DNA of 64,000 nt from contig CM059582.1 of the NCBI GenBank assembly GCA_030407085.1, forward strand, positions 87,720,001 to 87,784,000, in the 5' to 3' direction. The notes beneath the pieces are model-generated. The model was given only the letters and a program-made list of their open reading frames with translations. It did no database searches and was not told the origin of the DNA. Position numbers and translations under genes: made by a program. Of this stretch, positions 54,201-63,966 are shown piece by piece; position 1 is the first letter of the stretch, and each line of letters opens with the position of its first letter. Origin of the DNA: Trichopria drosophilae (Eukaryota; Arthropoda; Insecta; Hymenoptera; Diapriidae).

Positions 54201-56168
54201 ATGATCAATTCACAGATTATATGGTCGATATTTTTATTAGCATCAGTAACTTACGGCGCAGATCTAATTGGGTATGACTGAGGGAGTCCGCAATTAAATA
54301 TAACTACTTTATCATTGCTGGATGTTGGAGAGTGTGAAATTCCAGAACCAACGGTTAATCACACTTTATTATATATTCAGTTGTTGCAACTCGCAGAATA
54401 TTCAACGACGAAGGCAATTCAGTTCAAAGTATTAGTTAAGAGACATATTACGTATTGTGGAATGCATGTGAATGCATCGCCTGTATTAAACGGAATAACC
54501 GAATATATCGTAGAACTTTCGCACGATCAATGTAAAAATATTCATAATACCAATACTATAGTATTAGGAAATAATGTAATAATTTCGGGCCTGAGCGTTG
54601 GCCAGCTAAATATTAGAAATGTAATGCTCGCGGGAACTGTCACAGCCGATGGAAGTTGTAACGGCGCGCATTATTCTGATCCATACGGATCATGGAACAA
54701 TGTAATAGTACAAGCGGTAGTAGAAATAATCCTACATACAGACACGGTATCTCTTAATTTAAAAACCGGACGGGCACATTTAAAAACTGGAACCACTTGT
54801 TCCATTAGAGAGGGTTCGTGTTTTGATTTAGAACGAGGTTACACTTACTGGGATCTTTTAGAGAAAGATAGTTGCGATTTCAATAAATATGACGTTCTGT
54901 ATGAAGGAATATCCTCTCGTATAGAGGAAATTAACAATTGAGACGCACCAGTAATAATAACCGTAGAAACGGAAGATATTACTTTTGCGTTGACAATAAA
55001 AAGCGAGCGAAAATTATGCGGATATCCAATATTTCAAACCGAACATCCGAAATTGTTTATAGCGCCATTTTCAGGCAGACGACCAATCGTATCAACTGTA
55101 AAAAAAATCAAGGTAGAAAACGTTGACATTTTTGCATATGTTAATAGTAAGTTTATCTATGTAGAGAAACACGTTCGTAGCGAGTTAAAATCTTTATATT
55201 ACGATATTTTAGTACAACGTTGCACATTAGAACAGCAAGTTTTAAAAAACAGTTTGTCCATCGCCGCCAGCAATCCAGACGAATTCGCCTTCAACATTAT
55301 GAGAGGTCCGGGATATATGGCTATGTCTGCCGGTGAGGCAATTCACATCATCAAATGCATACCTGTAGAAGTAAGAGTTCGACAAACATCTGAATGTTAT
55401 ATTGACATTCCCGTCACCCGAGGAAACCAAAGTTTATTTCTACGACCACGCACGCATGTATTAGTAGAGTCAGGAGTACAAATAATATGTAATTTAGCAG
55501 CACCTCCAATGTACCGACTAAATGGAATCTGGTACAAAGTAATGCGCCATTATATTGAGGCCACCGTTCCAACTATGCTCAAACCGAATGATCAAGCCAC
55601 TTGGAAGTATACAAATCTGGAGAATCTTGGATCTACGGGAATCTACTCAGAAAAAACTCTGGGCGAACTGAGGAAACATATTTTGTTCCCCGCCGAAAAA
55701 GCAGCCATCCTTAATTCTGTAGCTCGTGGAATCACAGGACAAGGCATGGTAGACGCGGGTATATCGCTCAAACATCTATTGGATGCGGATTCATTAAATA
55801 TCATATCCGAAAACACCTGGGGTGTTTATTGGGATAAATTTGTCAAATTTGGCAACGTGAGTGCAGGACTATTAATGTTGGTTTTGATTTTTCGATTGAT
55901 AAAATTAGCCGTGGACACGATCGTACATGGTTACGCTCTACACTCCGTTTACGGATGGTCTTTACTGCTTATCGCAGCTATTTGGGACTCTTTCACTCAC
56001 CTTCTGCTCCACCTTTCTAAAGGAAAACCTAAAGAAGATAACGAAATGGAACTTTTAACTCCAACAAATCAGGAGATAACCTTATCTCCATCTCAGAACG
56101 ACGTAAACACATCTGCACCTCCTCGACCCACTGAAAACCTATATCCAGCTTTTGCATTAAAGAAATAA
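54201..56168 (+). pseudogene. env: env-like glycoprotein with two in-frame stop codons
   Basis: One frame from ATG 54,201 runs 655 codons to TAA near 56,166, interrupted only by TGA at 54,279-54,281 and TGA at 54,939-54,941. The N-terminus has a signal-peptide-like hydrophobic stretch (residues about 7-19). Many cysteines are spread through the ectodomain. The C-terminal third has hydrophobic segments consistent with membrane anchors (about 55,855-55,925 and 55,950-56,015), followed by a polar tail. Position after pol fits an envelope gene. The cysteine and PV-rich core resembles glycoproteins carried by some insect LTR elements and negative-strand arthropod viruses; the exact family is uncertain. 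The two stops should prevent full-length product. Confidence 0.7.
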
Positions 56169-56302
56169 ATATTTTAATTATAGATGGCGCCTCGCAGTGA
56201 AAATGTGCTTCAGATGCCTTACAAAATAAGTAAACGCATCAAGAACAGATATCATCGAATGGCTCCATATTTATGTATTCAATTCATAAATTAAATTAAT
56301 AA

Positions 56303-57099
56303 TGAACATTAAGTGAACCTAGTGATTAGTGAATAGTGTTAAGAACTAGATCATAAACTTAAGTTTAGAATAAAAATGAAATATGATTAAACAATACTCA
56401 AAAACAATAATTAATTTTTGTTTCAAATTAAACCAAACTATTAAGTGTTTGGACTTTTTTTAACGATAATTTAAAACCTAATCAAATGAAGTTAATTAAA
56501 TTTCATTTTTTAATTTATACACTAAATTAGAAATTAGTTTTTAGATGCCTTTGGTCGAACAGAGAAGCCGCCCAATGCACACACGATACTTGAGAGTTTT
56601 ATGGCCTACCCAATAAAACTACTGCACTCGGCGGAAATTCATTTTTAACGAATAGGAAAATTTAAAAGATAGACTTCCGCTAGAAAACTCTTGCCGCCAA
56701 AAGTTTTTAACCAATAAGATATGTATTTCCTATCTCATCTTCTCTTTTCGTCCAACGCATGCAAGTATACGTAAAAATTCTGTATAAATTCAGCCTCCTC
56801 GAACCAGATCTTTACTGCACTTTAAACGCTACTCAGCGGTTGAGGGGCAGTGACGACTTTAAACGCTACTCAGCGGTTGAGGTCGTTCCTAAACAACCCT
56901 AAATATTCCTTTCCCGTAAACAAATAAAAAGAGAAATAAAATATATATATTTACATTTATAAAATGTTTTATTCATAATCTTCCTTTCCTTCAACTCATG
57001 ATCATAGGCCAGCTCCCAGGTAAAGGGCTTAAGTGTCTTGACCAAAAAATGGCCAAGTAAATATGTTCCAGATCTGCTTCTCAGATTTGGGATATAACA
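56303..57099 (+). repeat. 3' LTR (797 bp)
   Basis: Same ends as the 5' LTR, with an extra 139 bp at 56,425-56,563 and scattered substitutions. Contains the TATA box (56,783-56,789), the duplicated 27 bp motif and AATAAA. The extra segment has no obvious duplication at its ends, so deletion in the 5' LTR is as likely as insertion here. Confidence 0.85.
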
Positions 57100-57559
57100 G
57101 CACATTGTATAGTTATGAATCAATTTTTCATTTTTTGTTTACAATATTTCCTTATATTAATTTTAATATTTTTGAAATGCTTTATTGATAATTTTAGTGA
57201 TATTTAGTTTCCTTAATTTTCGTTATTTCTGTTTTACTATTTAACAATATATCTTTCCGTTGTTTCTCATTTTTCAATCTCTTAAGAGGGTTTACCATTT
57301 AACACTTACTATTTTTTCTTCGTGTTCAAACTGTATGTCTTGGCCCAATATCAGCAATCCTCACTAGTCCAGGAAATGGGGCCTAAAATATTGCAAAACC
57401 TGGCAATTTTTGCGACCTGCATCGATTTGCATGAAAATTTAGGGTTAAGCTCAGTATACCCCCCTCTTCAAAATCTATATTGTGCCGATGGGCGCTTTTC
57501 ATTTTTGAAGGGTGAAAACTACCCCTTATTGCAAATAATCTATAAATCCATATAAAATG
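57100..57559. other. Non-coding stretch, no gene recognised
   Basis: AT-rich flank of the retroviral element. A 77-codon frame (57,322-57,555) has no recognisable domain. Confidence 0.4.
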
Positions 57560-57800
57560 TCCCGAATTGGCTTGAAACTTTTACTCGGGGGTTTTTGGGG
57601 TTGTTGATTACGAATCCGAAGTCAGGTTTACAAAATTCAAAATGGCGGATTCAATATAGCGGACCAAAATGACAAATTATGGCTGGATTTGCTTGAAACT
57701 TGTTACTAGGGGGTTTATGGGGTCGCTGATTACGAATCCGAAGTCAGATTTACAAAATTCAAAATGGCGGATCCAATATGGCGGACCAAAACGACAAATT
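57560..57800 (+). repeat. Tandem ~120 bp repeat with AAAATGGCGGAT motif
   Basis: Two units 120 bp apart share GATTACGAATCCGAAGTCAG, ACAAAATTCAAAATGGCGGA and CGGACCAAAA. Related sequence is inside the palindrome arms (35.16-35.40 kb and 42.85-43.08 kb) and, on the minus strand, near 18.0-18.1 kb. A dispersed family whose unit also overlaps the 3' end of the adjacent minus-strand frame. Confidence 0.75.
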
Positions 57801-58700
57801 TCTTGCAATTGCAGAAAATCATCCTGAGTAGGTCTTCAGGTGCGGGAGGCTCTTTTGTTGTTATGGGATACAAGGAGCCATCTTTTAAATTCCATCCCCA
57901 GTCTGTAGGCCGAATGCTCTTATTTCCCAGCCATTGTTGAATCTGGAGATAGGTTCTTTTAGTGTGTTGTTCTAAAGCGTCTATGGTAGGTGGAAAGAGA
58001 AGATAATTTGACGGCGCTATTTTTTGTTGTTGCCTTAATGAAAGTGTCATAACGCAGTTGCCCGAGAAAAACCTTCAAGTCAACTTTTTTCAATTTATTT
58101 GGCTGTGTGTCTCTAGCAGCACTGTACATGAATATTGCGCAATACCTGCCGGCTTCTAAAATTTGTGCAGGTTCGGCAACAGTACTATAGAATATCTCGG
58201 CCTTCTCCCTAATATCGGGTCTCTTTTCTATAAGATCGAAAAATTTTTTTTCCCCTTATTATAAAATGCCGATATCGTATCGCATCCCGTGAATGAGTGT
58301 GAAAAAGCTATCCACTTCGCACTGTTTGGGTATCCAATTTTAAAACTTAGAGAAGAGTATACTACTGTGGGAACATTTTGTTTCCCCAGTTTCAGAAAAT
58401 AAATTTCTTTCTCTACTTTCGCTTTGGCAGTTAAAACGACAAGTATATGGACATCTTCCGCTACTATGACATTCTGTAAATCTGAGTGGTCCTGCAGAGC
58501 TATTTCAACAACTAATCCGTCAGCATCACCTTCACCTTGATAGCAGCGAATACATTGTTTCTCTAATTCTACCATAAGTTGTTCGATGAATTTGCTTTTA
58601 TTTTCGTAATTAGATAAAAATTTCTCTTGACTTACAGAAACAGGCAGGTTTGGCGTAAATTGATATACTTTTAAAGTACAGACGGTGACAATGATGCCTG
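57730..58700 (-). pseudogene. Fragment of a multicopy hypothetical gene (possible transposon-borne)
   Basis: Minus-strand frames in order. The first is open from about 58,690 to 58,228, with GEGDADGLVVEIA, a VIVAEDVHILVVL strand and FSHSFTGCDTISAFYNKGK. The second, on the other frame (58,050-57,730), has TKRTYLQIQQWLGNKS, PTDWGWNLKDG and PAPEDLLRMIFCNC. I recognise this as a protein family present in many copies in invertebrate genomes, with acidic residues suggestive of a PIN-like nuclease fold. That is an inference. A frame change near 58,050-58,228 breaks it, and its end is fused to the dispersed repeat above. Confidence 0.5.
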
Positions 58701-59090
58701 GGGCACAAACACATACAAGTTATAGGCGCACATGTAACAACACCCGTATGAAATTCGCGCCAAATTTTGACAGAATTCACAATAACCTTAGTTGAGATGG
58801 TGGTTTCGTAATCTTTTATAATTTTAGTATTGATTAAAATAATATTTTGTATTTATGTCAGGAAAACTTTTGTGAAAACTTCAGTGATAATGTCAAGAAA
58901 AGTTAAACTTCCAGTCGAGAATAGCCCAAATCACTGATTGAGAATACCAGGATATTTAAGGTAAGTTTTGAATAATTATTAAGAGAATAATCTCACATTA
59001 GTTGGCATCATAAATTTTATTATAGTATACAATTTATTATTTGAATGAAATCAAATTTTCTAAGATGCCTGTTTAATTCATAAATTTTAG
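58701..59090. other. Non-coding stretch, no gene recognised
   Basis: No supportable coding sequence. It ends in AAATTTTAG, the acceptor-like sequence that begins the exon-like series. Confidence 0.4.
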
Positions 59091-59249
59091 GTTAGCGTAG
59101 AAGACGACGGCGAGAACGACGACGGCAACGAGAACGAGAACGAGAGTGACGACGCGAACGAGATCTAGGACGAAGAGAAGGTGACGGAGAACGCCGGCGA
59201 CGGCGAGAACGACACAAGGACGACGACGATTACGAACTTTAAGAAAAAG
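59091..59249 (+). CDS. Exon-like acidic/arginine repeat block 1
   Basis: Begins after AAATTTTAG and ends at a GTAACC donor-like site. The sequence is a GACGACGGCGAGAAC-type repeat. One frame gives an Asp/Glu/Asn-rich peptide with one TAG; another gives an Arg-rich peptide. Similar splice-like borders recur at 60,116 and 60,269, suggesting an exon series or a repeated unit. No homologue recognised. Confidence 0.3.
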
Positions 59250-59329
59250 GTAACCTAAAATCATACATTTTAAATTTTGGAGCAATAATTGAAATTAATG
59301 AGCAAACGATTAAAATTAAAACTAATTCA

Positions 59330-59585
59330 GCAGTTATTTCGAAATTTGATTCGAGATAGTATTATTCTAAGAAGCGCGGAAAGTCCGAATATGATTTCAC
59401 CTTACTTTTTTCAGATTTTCTTGTTCAATTGTAAAAGTATTTCACTGAAAATTTCTGTGATTAAAATATATTTAATTAATATAATTAAAATAGTAATTCG
59501 GTTTCCGTGAAATACTTTTACAATCGAACAAGAAAAACGAAAAACAGTACCTTGATATCATATTCAGACTTTCCGAGGTTCTTAT
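59330..59585. repeat. Hairpin repeat, copy A (copy B 62,330-62,520)
   Basis: The left arm with GTCCGAATATGATTTCACC and GTAAAAGTATTTCACTGAAA pairs with the right arm TTTCCGTGAAATACTTTTAC...TTCAGACTTTCCG. The same pair recurs at 62.33-62.52 kb, where it forms the centre of the larger palindrome, and a single arm is at 60,680-60,735. Confidence 0.65.
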
Positions 59586-60115
59586 CTTAATACCATTTTT
59601 TACCTTAATTATTAATATTTTTCTAGCCATTGAAAATGTTTTTTATGAATACTATAATTGAAGAACTTTAAAATTAAATTTACTTTTAATTAATTAATAT
59701 TTTGGATGTTCAGACATAGCTTCAAAATTCCAAAAACATTAACAAAATCAATATAATGTATATTGAATATTAGCGTTTTTTATTTTTTAAATTTTGGAGC
59801 AATATCTGAATATGCAAAAGATTAAAATTATAAATAATTCAACAGCTATTCCGAATTTTTTTAATTACATTTTTAACGAAGAAATTGAATTTAAAATTAT
59901 AATTGTCCATATTTACAACGAAAGTAATATTGATTTTGTTAACTTTTTTTAAACTTTATAGCTATGTCTGTTTTAATTACTTTCGTAGTAAATATCGACA
60001 AATTTTGACAAAACGTTTGGATGGTTTTAAATTTGAAGTCTTTGTTAACAGTGTTAATAAATATATTATTATTCATATATTTGGAGCAGTGTCTATTGAA
60101 TTTCTTAAATTTTAG

Positions 60116-60155
60116 GACGTCCACGACGACGACGACGACGACGACGACGATGAAG
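60116..60155 (+). CDS. Exon-like acidic repeat block 2 (micro-exon)
   Basis: 40 bp between AAATTTTAG and GTAATT, mostly GAC repeats (poly-Asp in one frame, ending DEG). Too short to judge alone; listed because its borders and composition match blocks 1 and 3. Confidence 0.25.
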
Positions 60156-60268
60156 GTAATTTAGACAGACATTAGTTGAGTTAATTTTATATTTAATCCT
60201 TTAGATGTTGAGTCGCTTTTTTCGTTTTGGAGCATATGTTTGTTTTGTTAACGTTTTTTGAATTTTAG

Positions 60269-60330
60269 GATGACGAGGGAAACACGACGGCGACGAGAAC
60301 GAGAACTAGACCGAGGACTAGTGAATTGTA
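60269..60330 (+). CDS. Exon-like block 3
   Basis: Starts after GAATTTTAG with GATGACGAGGGAAACACGAC and continues with GAGAACGAGAAC repeats to a TAA/TAG-rich end (TAG near 60,318, TGTAA near 60,328). Could be a terminal exon following blocks 1 and 2. No homologue recognised. Confidence 0.25.
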
Positions 60331-61255
60331 ACTGGGTCATCAGTGAAGACTACGATGAAGACCGCGCCCAAGAATAAAATACCGCATTTGCAGTTTCCAA
60401 ACCACCGGCAAAATAGTATATTATGCACCAAGGGCGCAATTATCGATCACACTCGTCGGAGATCGATATTTCGCACATGGTGCATAGGATACATTTTAAG
60501 ACGACGGGCGTGGAGCTCGATAATTCGCTCCCGAAGGTTTCGCCGTGGGGAGAGAAATCGAGATGCATGCCCGGAGTGTTAAAAACGTTTTTTCTCGTGT
60601 AATTCATAACATATTATGAAATGTTCATTTTAAATATGTTATTAAAAAGATTGTTAGCTATATATGTAATGAAATATGTAAGAAAAACGGAAAAAAGTAA
60701 CCTAAAATCATATCCGGACTTTTCGAGGTTCTGATGTTGTTAGTTGGTACCATCAAATCAAATTTCGAAATAGCTGCTGAATTAGTTTTAATTTTAATCT
60801 TTTGAATGTTGAGACATTTCTCAAAAATTTAAATAACCTAAACAAAATCGATATATGTATGTATGTATATTGAATTTTAGCTTTTTTTTTAATTTTGGAG
60901 CAATGTCTGAATATCCAAATGATCAAAATTATAAATAATTCAACAGCTATTTCGAAATTTCTTAATTATATTTTTAGCGAATAAATTAAATACAAAAGTA
61001 TCCAAAAGTTTTGCGCCTTGTGCGTGCGTGTGCGTGTGCATGTTCCGAAATGCTACTCATTGCATCCCGTGATTTTCCGTCAACGAGCATTTTCGCACTG
61101 TAACGTGAGGTTGCAAACCGCCTTATTAAAGTCGACGAATTACTGTTCTCGTACTGATATTTGCGTTAATATCATTAACAACATCCGCTGCAGACATGAA
61201 GGGATTATCTTCAACGATGTTCTCTCACTCTACATGCATATCATTTGGTTATTAA
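60331..61255. other. Repeat-rich stretch, no gene recognised
   Basis: Contains AGTATATTATGCACCAAGGG and a TCGATCACACTCGTCGGAG hairpin-like patch (60,412-60,500) related in style to the 4.9 and 6.5 kb motif clusters. Several worn copies of TTTTGGAGCAATGTCTG and a single arm of the 59.4/62.3 kb hairpin are also here. An 87-codon frame (61,018-61,281) has no recognisable domain. Confidence 0.4.
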
Positions 61256-61344
61256 AACATTTTAAACCTTTACACTTTTAACATTTGAAACACTTTTAAC
61301 ACTTTTAACACTTGTAACAATTTTTCATTTTTTTAATCTTCTCG

Positions 61345-61930
61345 TTCCAGTAAATTCCGTTCGTTCATCCTCGCGTTTTCTGGTCGGTTATCCCACATCT
61401 AAAAAACATTATTTTATAATGTATTTTATATTATATTTTAATTCATATTCTATATCTACCATATCTATAAATAAAATTGTTCAATTTTACTCTGTTTGTC
61501 TATGTTTTACATTTTTATAATTTATATATTTTAAAAAAAAATGTTTCTAAAGTATACATATATTTTTTTATTAAGTTATATTCAGATGTTTTTATATTAT
61601 ATTTTTATATTTACCTCCTTCCAAAACTCTGCGTCGTGTTGGAAGCTCCTGCTCCTGATATTACATCTCTTCGCTACGAGCATTGGATGTTTTCGAGCTT
61701 CGTTTATCCATAGGTAATCATGATTTGTAACAAAATCAAGCAATTCTTCAATTTTCCCTCGGGATCAGAGCTGCCAGATCGCGACGAAAAGTTACCCCTT
61801 CCATGCACACCTTTCGTCTCCCGACACGCGTGGAAGGGGTAACTTCTCGTCGCGTTCTGGCAGCTCTGCTCGGGATGGGACGTCCCTTCGTGATTTCTGC
61901 ACTTTTGGCCTGTATAAGATGCAAACACAC
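61345..61930 (-). pseudogene. Inverted gene copy in left arm, broken
   Basis: The minus strand of the left arm holds the same two exons. The first (about 61,910-61,635) lacks the stretch corresponding to the FWWRV region by a small deletion and is split by the 103 bp MITE. The second (about 61,400-61,345) is shortened. The intron borders are conserved in position. The right copy is the better preserved. Confidence 0.6.
61766..61868. mobile_element. 103 bp hAT-type MITE inside the left palindrome arm
   Basis: Terminal inverted repeats of about 38 bp begin CAGAGCTGCCAGA. The 8 bp duplication CTCGGGAT lies at 61,758-61,765 and 61,869-61,876. The CAGAG terminus plus the 8 bp duplication is the hAT pattern. 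The right arm has the empty site (ATCCCGAG at about 62,965). It splits the gene copy in the left arm. Confidence 0.9.
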
Positions 61931-62930
61931 AAATATATTATATTAAATTATATTAAATTATACTAAATTACACAATAAGAAATTAACTTACATAATTATA
62001 ATTTGTTGTAATTATATCACTGACTACGTCCTTCTTACTTTGTTGACTGACTATTGGCTACCATTGCTAAGGAATAATCATTGTTTCTTTCCTTTAATTC
62101 TGAGGTGACAATTTAACCGCGAAAATTTTATTCGATTGGTTTCAAATCTCAATTTTAATCAATATATTTAAGTTAATTAGTTGAGCTATTTAGAAATTAT
62201 TTAACCACATTTTTTGACGAAGAAAATAAATTTTAAACTATCCAACAGTTTTTTTTTTAATTTTGTCGATATTTACTACGAAAGTAATTAAAACAGATAT
62301 TGCTCAAAAATTTAGAAAACGAAAAGTCCGAATATGATTTTAAGTCACTTTCTCCCGCTTTTCCTGTTCCATTGTAAAAGTATTTCACTGAAATTTTAAT
62401 TACCTAAATTTTAATACTTTAATTACAATTATAATAGTAATTCGGTTTCAGTGAAATACTTTTACAATCGAACAAGAAAAACGGGAAAAAGTGACTTAAA
62501 ATCATATTCGGACTTTCCGTTTTATAAATTTTGGAGCAATGTCTGTTTTAATTACTTTCGTAGTAAATATTGACAAAATTAAAAAAAAAACTGCTGGATA
62601 GTTTAAAATTTATTTTCTTCGCCAAGAATGTGATTAAATAATTTTTAAATAGCTCAACTAATTAACTTAAGTATATCGATTGAAATTGAGATTCGAAACC
62701 AATCGAATAAAATTTTCGCGGTTAAATTCTCACGTCAGAATTAAAGACAAGAAACAATGATTATTCCTTAGCAACGGTAGCCAAAAACAGTCGGTCAACA
62801 AAGTCAGAAGGACGTAGTCGGTGATATAACTGCAACAAATTATAATTATGTAAGTTAATTTCTTATTGTGTACTTTAATATAATTTAATATAATTTAATA
62901 TAATATATTTGTGTTTTGCATTTTGTATAG

Positions 62931-63135
62931 GCCAAAAGTGCAGAAACCTCGAAGGGACGGCCCATCCCGAGGGCAAATAGAAGAATTAATTGATTTTCTT
63001 ACACATCATGATTACCTGTGGATGAACGACGCTGGAAAACATCCTATGCTTATTAACTTCTGGTGGCGCGTCGTAGCCAAAATATGTAATCTCAGGAGCA
63101 GGAGCTTCCAGCGTGACCCGGAATTTTGGAAGGAG
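62931..63135 (+). CDS. Exon of a small putative DNA-binding-type gene, right arm
   Basis: An acceptor TTTGTATAG precedes the exon and GTAAAT follows it. About 68 residues: a basic start (RRDGPSRGQ), then EELIDFLTHHDYLWM...FWWRVVAKICN...FWKE. Regularly spaced Trp/Leu in a helical frame suggest a MADF- or Myb/SANT-like domain, by pattern only. The exon ends in phase 0 and joins the next exon without breaking the frame. Upstream exons not identified. Confidence 0.5.
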
Positions 63136-63352
63136 GTAAATATAAAAATATAATATAAAAATATATTATTATAACTTAGTAAAAAAATATATGTATAATT
63201 TTAAAAAATGCATTTAGAAAAATATATAAATTATAAAAATGTAAAAGATAGACTGACAGAGACATAAAATTGAACAATTTTTGTAGATATGTTAGATATC
63301 GAACATGAAATAAAATATAATATAAAATATAATATAAAATAATGTTGTTTAG

Positions 63353-63457
63353 ATGTGGGATAACCGACCAGAAAAGACGAAGATGAACAAAATGGAGGAT
63401 GAACGGAAATTACTGGAGAAGATGAACGAAAGGAATTTAGTGGAACGAGAAGATTAA
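63353..63457 (+). CDS. Last exon of the same gene, right arm
   Basis: Acceptor TTGTTTAG, then 35 codons starting MWDNRPEK and rich in Lys, Glu and Asn, predicted helical (coiled-coil-like), ending GAT TAA at 63,455-63,457. It continues the 62,931-63,135 frame after a 217 bp intron. Confidence 0.5.
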   Translation: MWDNRPEKTKMNKMEDERKLLEKMNERNLVERED

Positions 63458-63702
63458 AAAAATGAAAAAAGTGTTAAAAGTGTTAAAAGTGTGAAGGTTT
63501 AAAATCTTTTAATTTTAAAAGTACTTAATTATTATTGTTAACGCCTAAAAATGGCTTTAGATTAGCTAAGATTAACCTAATTAATTAACCTATGATTAGT
63601 GTGGTAGTAAAAAAATACATGTAAATACATGTAATACTAAACAAAAATAATTAAAAATGAATGACTTAATAAACGTTTTAATAACTAAATGATATGCATG
63701 TA

Positions 63703-63905
63703 GAGGAAGAGAGAGTGTGAGAGAGAGAGATAAATACACAGAGACAGACAGGAACATAGAGACAGAGAAAGAGAGAGACAGAAAAACAGAAACAGAGAGA
63801 CTTAGGCAGAGACAGAGATAGAGAGATACAGACAGGAAGATAGAGACAGAGACAGAGAGAGACAGAGAAACAGAAACAGAGATAGAGAGATAGAGACAGA
63901 TACTT

Positions 63906-63962
<57 letters not shown>
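63703..63962 (+). repeat. GA-rich simple repeat
   Basis: Interspersed GAGA, GACAGA and GAAACAGA units ending in an uninterrupted (GA)n run of about 48 bp (63,913-63,962). No gene. Confidence 0.95.

Positions 63963-63966
<4 letters not shown>

Larger units (their letters stand above)
47947..57099 (+). mobile_element. Ty3/gypsy endogenous retrovirus with env (errantivirus-like), defective
   Basis: A 9.15 kb element with LTRs (47,947-48,604 and 56,303-57,099), a primer-binding-like TGGTGACAGCGG just after the 5' LTR (48,609), then gag, pol and env in order. Lesions: an in-frame stop and a one-base shift in gag, no visible protease core, a frameshift at an A-run between RT and RNase H, and two stops in env. 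No exact target duplication was found at the ends. Insect elements of this type are Ty3/gypsy retrotransposons that acquired an envelope gene. Confidence 0.85.
61256..63505. repeat. 2.2 kb palindrome with ~1.1 kb arms
   Basis: Left arm about 61,256-62,395, right arm about 62,445-63,505, reverse complements at an estimated 85-90 percent with indels. The outer ends are AAACCTTTACACTTTTAAC and its inverted counterpart. The centre is the GTAAAAGTATTTCACTGAAA hairpin. Each arm carries a copy of the same small intron-containing gene. Confidence 0.8.

Noticed and set aside
59091..59249. SR-type splicing factor gene from the arginine-rich frame
   Set aside because: The arginine frame has stops and no RRM or flanking domain; the repeat is simply GAC/GAG-rich DNA.
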